Assembly: GCF_012641465.1 (NCBI RefSeq)
Contig: NZ_JABAIK010000010.1
Location: 114,778 to 178,777, forward strand
DNA from: Vibrio agarilyticus
GTDB lineage: Bacteria > Pseudomonadota > Gammaproteobacteria > Enterobacterales > Vibrionaceae
DNA: 64,000 nt
Reading direction: 5' to 3'
The notes beneath the pieces were generated by a model. It did not search any database. It worked only from the letters and a program-made list of their open reading frames with translations, and was not told the origin of the DNA. Shown here piece by piece: positions 56,110 through 62,634 of this stretch. Numbering within the stretch: the first letter of the stretch is position 1; each line of letters starts with the position of its first letter. Position numbers and translations under genes: made by a program.

Positions 56110-57930
56110 TTAGGCGGCGGTTTGATGTAAATAGCGGCGCACTTGTCGAGCACTGATACCCAACTGCTTCGCTATTTCAGTTTGTTTGAGGTTTTTAGCG
56201 CTGAGAGCTCTAATATTATCCGCTTTAGAATTGCTGCTACGTGTGCGTTTGGGTGCTAATCCGAAGTGATTGCGCAATTCCGCCAAGTTAGAGAACTCTT
56301 TGTCATAGGTCGTCGCTAGAGCATCATTGTTCTGGAACGTAATGATTTCACGACTATTGGTAAATGGACGCACGCGACCAACAGCTTGGACCACTGTTCC
56401 CATCTCAAGTGTTTGCAACATTGGGTCTGCGACTTCGGCAACATCGGTGAAACGATGTTGTTCTGATACGACGCCATGGCGACGACGCGGCTTTTTCGAG
56501 TGGGAAATCGTAACTTCAATACGCTCATTGTTTGCACGCAACCCTTGAATCGAATCGCTGAGGATTTTCTCGGTGACGTAATAACTATTGAGGCAGTAAC
56601 AGCAGTCGAACCCTTCATATTGATTGATGCCGATAACGCCATAGTGAATGACAGGAACTAAAGTCAAATCTGAGCTTTCCGCATAATTTTCGCCATGTAC
56701 CACACGGATATCATTAACATTTTGCTCTACCAGCAGTTGGTTTAGTGCTTCAATGCAGAAATCAACGTGATCTTTTTTTGACACCAGTAGAACACGCTTG
56801 CCTGACTGGATTCGCTGTACAGTTAGCTGTAAGAAGACATCCAGTATTTGTGGGGCATTCTTTTTGAAATTAGTGCTGGCTCCTATCGATGAAGCAAGGT
56901 TCAACCATGTTGTTCCCTCGCCTTTAAATTCGTAGTTGTCGTATGGCGAATAGAAATCGATACCTAGCCGCATCTTTAAAATGGATAGATGAGTGGTGCC
57001 ACTGTAGAGCAGCACATTACTCCCGGAAGTAAACGGAGATGCGGGAAAGCGGATATCGCCATTCGGTAATTTTTCACGAGACTCAGCGCTGGAAGAACCA
57101 AAGGCTTGTAAGTCGTAAATGATGTTGTGAAATGACTCACCAAATAGTTCATCACCACAGGTCAAGATCTGAGACATTTCGTTAGTACTAAGGCGAGGGA
57201 AAGCCCAAGCATGGGCATCTTGTAAGTCCTCGTTTGGCGCACAGATCAAACAGCCTAAGTAATGGGCAATTTCGGCTTTGCGTTTTTTGGACACATCGGA
57301 ACGTTTCGTTGCATCAATTAACTGATGGATAGAGTCTAACGTAATGATGCGACTGTAATCGGCTAGGCTGACATTCGCCTCATCAAATATGACCAGCACT
57401 TTCTCCGATGAAGTCATTTGCCTTATATGAGCAATAAAGTACGGGTTATGCTCAAGGTGCGCTTGAGCTGCGAACACTACCTGTTTGCCTTGTAGATCTT
57501 TACCGTATTGGCTAGGCCAGAAACATTCAGAGCGCCTAGGGCACAACTCACAGCAGTGCCGCTTGCCTAATTGAGCAAGGTTCCGTGCTTCATATTTTTC
57601 CCATGCTTGATTGCGCTCTTTACCACATAGTTCAGTAGGGCGAGGGCGGATATTGATGACTTCAATATCTTCTGGTGGGTTTGTTATAAATTTACGCTCA
57701 TCGATAATGCTGCGAGTAGGGGTCATCACAATTACAAGATCGTAAGTGCCTGAGAGAATCGCCGTTTCAGTCACTTGATCCATGTTATGGGACTTGCCGA
57801 CGCCGACTTGCCAGTTGACGACAACGTTCTGGTGCTCTAGGCAATGCTGAAGAATAACCTCAGCACTGTTTTCATGCCTAAAGTTAGCGAGGCGCATGGC
57901 CCCGCTAATGAGTTGTGTAGTCATGACCAT
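56110..57930 (-). CDS. SF2-type helicase with Cys cluster and C-terminal HTH
   Basis: 606 residues. Walker A is QVGVGKSHN (GVGKS 43-47), Walker B is VIFDEAN (DEAN 183-186) and motif VI is QAVGRVRPF near 530. Between the first two lies C126-C127-x2-C130-x5-C136 in HCCELCPRRSEC, in the place where XPD/DinG helicases carry an iron-sulfur cluster; four-cysteine ligation is a guess. The run VIHYGVIGINQYEGFD is like helicases of mobile elements and origin-binding proteins. The C-terminal 30 residues (TEIAKQLGISARQVRRYLHQ) are an HTH and might recognise an origin. Its ATG overlaps the SSB stop (TAATG). Confidence 0.82.
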   Translation of the reverse strand: MVMTTQLISGAMRLANFRHENSAEVILQHCLEHQNVVVNWQVGVGKSHNMDQVTETAILSGTYDLVIVMTPTRSIIDERKFITNPPEDIEVINIRPRPTELCGKERNQAWEKYEARNLAQLGKRHCCELCPRRSECFWPSQYGKDLQGKQVVFAAQAHLEHNPYFIAHIRQMTSSEKVLVIFDEANVSLADYSRIITLDSIHQLIDATKRSDVSKKRKAEIAHYLGCLICAPNEDLQDAHAWAFPRLSTNEMSQILTCGDELFGESFHNIIYDLQAFGSSSAESREKLPNGDIRFPASPFTSGSNVLLYSGTTHLSILKMRLGIDFYSPYDNYEFKGEGTTWLNLASSIGASTNFKKNAPQILDVFLQLTVQRIQSGKRVLLVSKKDHVDFCIEALNQLLVEQNVNDIRVVHGENYAESSDLTLVPVIHYGVIGINQYEGFDCCYCLNSYYVTEKILSDSIQGLRANNERIEVTISHSKKPRRRHGVVSEQHRFTDVAEVADPMLQTLEMGTVVQAVGRVRPFTNSREIITFQNNDALATTYDKEFSNLAELRNHFGLAPKRTRSSNSKADNIRALSAKNLKQTEIAKQLGISARQVRRYLHQTAA

Positions 57931-58538
57931 TATGCTGCCCGCTTGAATGCGAGGCGGGTCTTGATGTTAGGAAGCGCCTCAAATTCTTCATTGGTCGCGG
58001 TCTGATAAATATCACTCAGAGCAAATGACTTGGTATCCAGCCCCTGTTGAAAAGACTCGATGGTGTCTTGATCAAGAGCTAAACCAGTCGGCAGCTGTTT
58101 CGATGAAACACTGTATTGGTATCCGTTTTTCGTGATACTGATGGCTAGACCCGCTTGGCCAAATAGTGGCTTTAATAATGGGAGCAACGAGGTCGGTTTG
58201 TTTGCCGTTGGAATGGCGAGCACCTCCATACGCTGCTCAAACAGGTTGTACACAGGAGTTAAGAAGCGATAGTCACGCTTTATTTCGGCTTCGCATAGCA
58301 CGCAACCATTTCCGTTACATTTGAAGTAGCCTTTTAGATCTGGTGTCTCTAAATAGTGAAAAGCACTCTTAACAAAAGAGTTAGAGACAAATGAGATCAC
58401 AGTAGGTTCTTCGCTTAGGCGGAGACTGAATAACATGGTTGGGCGGCTTGTGGTTGGTGTCTCAGCAGGGACAGCACCAGCCATCATGTCTTCTAAAGAG
58501 TATTCTTCATCACTGTGTGTATTTTGTGTAGTATTCAT
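57930..58538 (-). CDS. Zinc-containing SSB-like protein (T4 gp32-like)
   Basis: 202 residues. An acidic N-terminal tail is followed by an OB-fold-like core. His61, Cys74, Cys79 and Cys82 (H-x12-C-x4-C-x2-C, in YFKCNGNGCVLCEAE) resemble the zinc site of phage T4 gp32 (H-x12-C-x9-C-x2-C). This makes a single-stranded-DNA-binding role likely though not proven. It is the first gene of the leftward operon with the helicase and polymerase. GAGG lies six bases before the ATG at 58538. The promoter lies in the symmetric spacer to the right. Confidence 0.72.
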   Translation of the reverse strand: MNTTQNTHSDEEYSLEDMMAGAVPAETPTTSRPTMLFSLRLSEEPTVISFVSNSFVKSAFHYLETPDLKGYFKCNGNGCVLCEAEIKRDYRFLTPVYNLFEQRMEVLAIPTANKPTSLLPLLKPLFGQAGLAISITKNGYQYSVSSKQLPTGLALDQDTIESFQQGLDTKSFALSDIYQTATNEEFEALPNIKTRLAFKRAA

Positions 58539-58563
58539 AATGCACCTCGAAAAGTTAACGTTA

Positions 58564-58640
58564 AAGTAAAGTTTTTCAATTGAGTGGAGATTACATTCAT
58601 ACCGAAGAATTCGTCAAGAATTAATTGAAAAATTTTACTT
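58564..58640. promoter_or_regulatory. Symmetric divergent promoter-operator
   Basis: Inverted repeat of 20 bases: AAGTAAAGTTTTTCAATTGA (58564-58583) and TTAATTGAAAAATTTTACTT (58621-58640), 18 of 20 matching when inverted, 37 bases apart. Each arm carries a TTGAAA -35-like box facing its own gene, and TATAAA (58646-58651) is a -10 candidate for the XRE gene. Likely bound by the XRE product. Confidence 0.7.
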
Positions 58641-58685
58641 CACAGTATAAATTTCACATATCAGTGCGAGTTAGGGCAGGTAGAA

Positions 58686-59264
58686 ATGAAGAAACAAGTC
58701 AGTATCTTTACGCTGATTGCAGAGGCGGTGAAAGATTTAAGAGTATATGGAACAGACTTTGTATTGGCTTTGGGCCAAACGAAGCAGATCAAAACCAGTA
58801 CCAAACAAGCCGAATACGCAGAGATACTCGGCGTGAAAAGTGCCTTTTACTCGCGTCTTGAAAGTGGTAGTTCGGTATTCAACATTGCTCAGCTACACAC
58901 GTTATGCGAGGCAACAGGGTTGCCATTTGGGGCGTTGTTTGCCTATGTGGAGAGTATGAAACAAGAGCTCATCGGTGCAGGATACAAAGTTGTGACCGAC
59001 GCGCTGCCTATAGAGCAAGATGCTGTACGCAAAGATAACTGGATTGAAGAAAAGGCAACTGCGTTGAATAACAAATGGACTCGCGAGCAGAAGAGTCTTA
59101 AGCAATACAAACAGTTGACCGCCGAACAGATTGCAGCAAAGAGACAAGAGCATGTACTTCACGCCAAGCTTCTTTTTAACGATAAGTTTGGCCATGTGGA
59201 AGATGCAGAGCTAGGTGGGGGTCAATGGGGCGAGGCATTTGCTCAAGATAAGCTTGAGGATTGA
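58686..59264 (+). CDS. XRE-family regulator of the replication-like module
   Basis: 192 residues. A Cro/C1-type HTH lies at about 38-80 (STKQAEYAEILGVKSAFYSR, LESGSSVFNIAQLHTLCEAT, GLPFGALFAY), the common layout of phage and plasmid repressors. The C-terminal half is helical and charged (NNKWTREQKSLKQYKQLTAE) without a protease or sensor motif. AGG stands five bases before ATG 58686. It is divergent from the SSB-helicase-polymerase operon and probably represses both directions through the inverted repeat between them. The right bounding hairpin starts 17 bases after its stop. Confidence 0.85.
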   Translation: MKKQVSIFTLIAEAVKDLRVYGTDFVLALGQTKQIKTSTKQAEYAEILGVKSAFYSRLESGSSVFNIAQLHTLCEATGLPFGALFAYVESMKQELIGAGYKVVTDALPIEQDAVRKDNWIEEKATALNNKWTREQKSLKQYKQLTAEQIAAKRQEHVLHAKLLFNDKFGHVEDAELGGGQWGEAFAQDKLED

Positions 59265-59280
59265 CCAGCAACAGCGCGAA

Positions 59281-59327
59281 GTGGACACCAACCCTAATTT
59301 AAATTCTTTTTTAGGGAAAACGTCCAC
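59281..59327. repeat. 47-bp bounding hairpin, right copy
   Basis: GTGGAC, ACCA(A), CCCTAA, loop, TTAGGG, (A)AAAC, GTCCAC. It has the same length and outer stem as the left copy. The inner stem differs but stays paired (GCC/GGC there, CCC/GGG here). Confidence 0.78.
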
Positions 59328-59417
59328 TTTGGGCAGTAAATGGCCTGTCATGCCTATCATGTGATTCAACGGTAGGTATGGGGCCGATAGTAGGTGTGCC
59401 AAATGGTTTGCACGTGG

Positions 59418-59942
59418 CTATTTTGTATTCATGATATTCTTGGATAACTCTTCAAGTTTTTTTACAAACACGTCCCAGTTATAACCAGCTATACCACCGA
59501 TAGCTAAGTAGCCAAGTGATGCACTACTAGGGTCAGTTTCGCTAGCCATATCACCTGATAAGACGAATAAGCCACTTTGTAGTATTGCGTATATAAGAAC
59601 CCCAACTATTAAAGATAGAAGCGGCGCGAATATAAACCCCCAGATGTGGTCAGCATCAAAAGACTTTTCAATAGCAAAATATCGATGAAATGAAATTATG
59701 CCTAAGATTGAACAGCCTAACAGCGAGCCAATCATAGTAAACATCATTGATGTAATTAAAGGCGATATGTCACTTGTTGTATCCCACAGAGGCGTAAGTG
59801 ATGAGAAATTTGATAACAACCCATCGATAGTCAACCAGAGCGACGCGGTTGAGTAAAACAGAATGTATGGCGGCACAAGAAGGGATAGTTTGCTTCTTTT
59901 CGGGTTGTTTGTGTCATCGGAACCATTGTCTGAGGTTGTCAC
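59418..59942 (-). CDS. Membrane protein with about four segments, unknown
   Basis: 174 residues. A polar N-terminal 20 residues (MTTSDNGSDDTNNPKRSK) precedes hydrophobic segments near 22-44, 57-85, 98-128 and 140-155. The C-terminus leaves the membrane as GYNWDVFVKKLEELSKNIMN. The last hydrophobic segment followed by a short helix is a layout often seen in membrane effectors of defence loci, but no family is recognised. It is divergent from the gene pair at 60088-61805 over a 145-base spacer, so it may belong with it. Confidence 0.6.
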   Translation of the reverse strand: MTTSDNGSDDTNNPKRSKLSLLVPPYILFYSTASLWLTIDGLLSNFSSLTPLWDTTSDISPLITSMMFTMIGSLLGCSILGIISFHRYFAIEKSFDADHIWGFIFAPLLSLIVGVLIYAILQSGLFVLSGDMASETDPSSASLGYLAIGGIAGYNWDVFVKKLEELSKNIMNTK

Positions 59943-60087
59943 TTGACTCTCCTAGCTTGAAAAACTGTGAAATTCACGGTCATAAATTTCTATAGAATAC
60001 CATGAGTTGCATGATAGGATAACGTCCTATCTTATTAATTTGGCTAGGTTAAATGCACGATGGTGTGCGAAAGATGTATGGTAAACT

Positions 60088-60498
60088 ATGACTGATAATC
60101 TAAACTACAAGTGGCCAGCTGATTTTCCTGAGGGTATACCTGAAATCTGTGATGTCGTTCCCGCTCAGGGGAAAGTTTACCGCTTAGTTCGTACGTTCCC
60201 GCCAACAGAACAAGACTTCCAGCGACATAGAGATGAGAAGCCAGGTTATGTTTATCGGACAAAAGATATACCTAAGTCTTATGGCGTGTCATTTTGGTCG
60301 AAGTTATCTAAGATAAAGAGAATTGCTAAGAACTATCCTTTCCCAGAGCAATTTGGTGCTTGGCAAACTGTTAGTGGAAATCTATGTCCGGAACTGGGTG
60401 TTATTCCAGCTGAATTAGCACTTGATGGGCATGTGACATTGTGGGTTCAAGAGGGGGCAGAGCCTCATAAGCATATTAAAGAAGAGGTTGTAGAGTGA
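60088..60498 (+). CDS. Hypothetical protein, first gene of an overlapping pair
   Basis: 136 residues, soluble, aromatic-rich. The core VVPAQGKVYRLVRTFPPTEQ is followed by DFQRHRDEKPGYVYRTKDIP and a GVSFWSKLSKIKRIAKNYPF segment. The Tyr-Arg-x-x-Arg run is weakly like ADP-ribosyltransferase strand 1, but without other support I do not assign it. Its stop TGA overlaps the next ATG by one base (TGATG), so the two proteins are made together. The C-terminus ends EEVVE. Confidence 0.6.
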   Translation: MTDNLNYKWPADFPEGIPEICDVVPAQGKVYRLVRTFPPTEQDFQRHRDEKPGYVYRTKDIPKSYGVSFWSKLSKIKRIAKNYPFPEQFGAWQTVSGNLCPELGVIPAELALDGHVTLWVQEGAEPHKHIKEEVVE

Positions 60499-61805
60499 TG
60501 AGTGTGTTACCTAACGATACCTTTCTTGGACGTCTAAAGTTCTTTGAAATTTACGATGACTTCTTTGGACCTAAATTTTTCTCGGTAAAAGATGAGTTAG
60601 ATAGATTATACCTTGTTTATTGGAGTGGGGACTATAATGACGGCACTGAGACTAAGTGGATTTATATGCCAGTGTCTCAAAAAATCTTGGATGAGTTGTT
60701 GCGAGAAGAATACAGCGTTCATAAAGCTTTCTCTGAATCAAAGCAGTTATTATTAGTGTCCACCTTTATAAAAAAAGATGCAGGAAAAACGACAATTGAA
60801 CTTTTGAATGTCGATGAAAGGAAGAACGTAAATTTTCCGCCAAAAGATTTTTCAATTGAGTTGGATGAAATCCAGTCTATAGCTCCTGAATCTAGCTGGG
60901 ATTTTAACTTGCGTATTGCTAAGAGAGACAATAAAAGCTCACCTAGCGATAATGTTGTAGCTAAGGTGTTGGGAGCTTTTGGCGATATAATTAAGCTTCT
61001 AATGAAAGATGGGAAAAATAAAAATCCAAGTATATATCCTTATTCCGCTAAATATGGTTCTTTTGATGTGAAGTTAGGCTCTAGTAATCAAGAGCGAGCT
61101 GCGGTTGCAATAGAGCTATTAAATTCGATTCTTTCTGATAAAGATTCAATAGAAAAAAAATTAGAAGAGCTTGAAGTCGACCCATTCCGATTGAAAGACC
61201 TTTTAGATATTGTTAATTTGGATAAATTGGAATTAACACTGAAGTCGAAGACATCAGATACGCTTAAAAAGCCAATTAAAATCAGTTCAGCTAGTTTGTT
61301 GCCTATCATACAAAAGCTTGAAAGAAACGTAAAAAATTACGTAGATTCATCTAAAGTGCCACAGGCAAACTGTTTAGATCGAGTTATCGATATTGTAATT
61401 CATCGAGTTGATGGCGGGGAGTTGCAACATGAGCTTATTAATGGCATTACATCTCAGCGACAAGTAGCTTACCATACAAATGCGGCTCAATGCTTAGGGT
61501 TATTAAGTTCTAGCAATACGGTTACGATAGCTGGAAGAGTATTAGCTCAAAAAAATAATAGGACTGCTCAATATCAGTATCTTGCTGAAAGGTTTGAGTC
61601 GAGTGATTTTGGTTGGGCATGGATGAAGTGGGCCGGAGTAACTAGTATCAGAGACCTAGAACCAGAATCGGCAGAGCAATTTGTAAAAGAACGTGTTCGA
61701 GGTTTGAAACGCACAAGCGTCGCTAGACGAGCTAGTAGTTTGTCTAGTTGGGCATCGATACTGAGAGAGTATTCTAGACAGTATGACGATGGGGAAAATC
61801 TGTAA
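60498..61805 (+). CDS. Hypothetical protein, second gene of the pair, C-terminal winged-helix-like domain
   Basis: 435 residues (ATG 60498 overlapping the previous stop; a GTG one codon earlier is also in frame). The N-terminal 130 residues (FLGRLKFFEIYDDFFGPKFF, then YLVYWSGDYNDG) resemble a beta-rich module of the DUF6575 type as I recall it. The C-terminal 120 residues read TSQRQVAYHTNAAQCLGLLS and later RGLKRTSVARRASSLSSWAS. The RQVAYxxNAAxxLGLL plus RRASxLxSW pattern is seen as an accessory winged helix in several restriction and defence proteins. No catalytic site is visible. A nucleic-acid-linked defence role is plausible from location and layout only. Confidence 0.6.
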   Translation: MSVLPNDTFLGRLKFFEIYDDFFGPKFFSVKDELDRLYLVYWSGDYNDGTETKWIYMPVSQKILDELLREEYSVHKAFSESKQLLLVSTFIKKDAGKTTIELLNVDERKNVNFPPKDFSIELDEIQSIAPESSWDFNLRIAKRDNKSSPSDNVVAKVLGAFGDIIKLLMKDGKNKNPSIYPYSAKYGSFDVKLGSSNQERAAVAIELLNSILSDKDSIEKKLEELEVDPFRLKDLLDIVNLDKLELTLKSKTSDTLKKPIKISSASLLPIIQKLERNVKNYVDSSKVPQANCLDRVIDIVIHRVDGGELQHELINGITSQRQVAYHTNAAQCLGLLSSSNTVTIAGRVLAQKNNRTAQYQYLAERFESSDFGWAWMKWAGVTSIRDLEPESAEQFVKERVRGLKRTSVARRASSLSSWASILREYSRQYDDGENL

Positions 61806-61862
61806 AAAGACATCATACTTACATCTGAGATAGCAAGTTCGCTGAGAAATTCTTGGCGAACT

Positions 61863-61967
61863 ATGGTCAAACGAGATGGTTGTGTGTGGTTCTATTGCAC
61901 AGATTAGTCAATGCACTTCATGCCAAAAAGTTACTATGAATTCTGGTGTGAAAATGACCTCAATGGA
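61863..61967 (+). pseudogene. Decayed copy of the 34-residue right-end ORF
   Basis: Same frame as 62101-62205 (MVKRDGCVWFYCTD) but stopped by TAG at codon 15, where the other copy reads TGG; after the stop it still reads like the intact copy (MPKSYYEFWCENDLN). Confidence 0.5.
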
Positions 61968-61999
61968 TTGTTTATACACGGATTTAGCGTAGCGATCAG

Positions 62000-62018
62000 G
62001 GATTCAAAATCCGTTTCC
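62000..62018. other. Third att core
   Basis: GGATTCAAAATCCGTTTCC, identical with 42202-42220 and 62238-62256, but followed by unrelated sequence rather than the rest of the tRNA. Confidence 0.85.
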
Positions 62019-62090
62019 ATTTTATCGTAACACTATGATTTATATAGATTGATAAAAGCTGATTCTAAAGTGTCTTAAGTCAAGAGTTAT

Positions 62091-62256
62091 TTGGCGAACT
62101 ATGCTCAAACGAGATGGTTGTATGTGGTTCTATTGCGCAGATTGGTTAGAGCATTTCATGCCAGAAAGTTACCATGAATTCTGGTGTGAAAATGACTTCA
62201 ACTGATTGTTTATACACGGATTTAGCGTAGCGATCAGGGATTCAAAATCCGTTTCC
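62091..62256. repeat. 166-bp right-end repeat, outer copy
   Basis: Copy that runs into attR; carries the intact 34-residue ORF (62101-62205). Confidence 0.85.
62101..62205 (+). CDS. Possible 34-residue protein at the island end
   Basis: Reads MLKRDGCMWFYCADWLEHFM then PESYHEFWCENDFN, ending at TGA 33 bases before the att core. Three Trp, three Cys and a related second copy suggest it was once selected as protein. It could be the end of a longer gene whose front was lost. No ribosome site is evident. Confidence 0.35.
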   Translation: MLKRDGCMWFYCADWLEHFMPESYHEFWCENDFN

Positions 62257-62339
62257 TTCGGGAGTGGCGGTTCAAGTCCGCCCACCGGTACCAAATTTAA
62301 AAACAGAGCCTCGACGAAAGTCGGGGCTTTGTTGTTTCT
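62238..62339 (+). other. Right attachment site (attR) with tRNA-Leu 3' fragment
   Basis: 100 of 102 bases match 42202-42303. 62238-62293 is the last 56 bases of the tRNA-Leu gene including CCA, and the tRNA terminator hairpin follows. This is the displaced original 3' end. Confidence 0.9.
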
Positions 62340-62634
62340 GGCACGTCAAATACTCATCGGTAACGCCCCAGAACTCTATACACTTGCCAGTAGTTTACCT
62401 TGCGCGACAACTGGAGAGCCCTCTTGCTTAACTGTCTGATTGTAAGCGATTTTACAAACATTAATTCTATTCAGCGCCTTCCATCTCATCTCGACTGATT
62501 TTTCAGAAATCGTGACTCATTTTTAATACTTCGTCCTAAAGTAAAGAATCAAAATATTAATAATGATGCATATTAGTGTTGACGCTTAAACTCATCATAA
62601 CTTAACCAAGTTGGAGCATGAGTTGAGGCAAATG

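Larger units (their letters stand above)
61853..62018. repeat. 166-bp right-end repeat, inner copy
   Basis: Begins TTGGCGAACTATGGTCAAAC and ends in the 19-bp att core. It aligns to 62091-62256 without gaps and with scattered substitutions. The small ORF inside is broken here. Confidence 0.85.
61806..62634. other. Right island end: tandem repeats, three att relics, spacer
   Basis: 829 bases. A 166-bp unit is repeated in tandem (61853-62018 and 62091-62256, offset 238, no indels), each ending in the att core. attR follows, then about 290 bases of chromosomal spacer before the lipoprotein gene, with no gene seen. Confidence 0.8.

Noticed and set aside
58625-58861. 78-codon plus-strand ORF overlapping the XRE gene start
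   Set aside because: It lies in another frame of the XRE gene, with no ribosome site and no HTH; the 58686 frame has both.
54043-59327. The paired 47-bp hairpins as simple intrinsic terminators
   Set aside because: They do lie 3' of both transcription units, but neither has a run of T after the stem, and structure is conserved in a way terminators do not need. Kept as open rather than called terminators.
60088-60498. ADP-ribosyltransferase assignment from a YRLVR strand
   Set aside because: Only one short motif fits and no catalytic Glu pattern can be placed, so no function is assigned.
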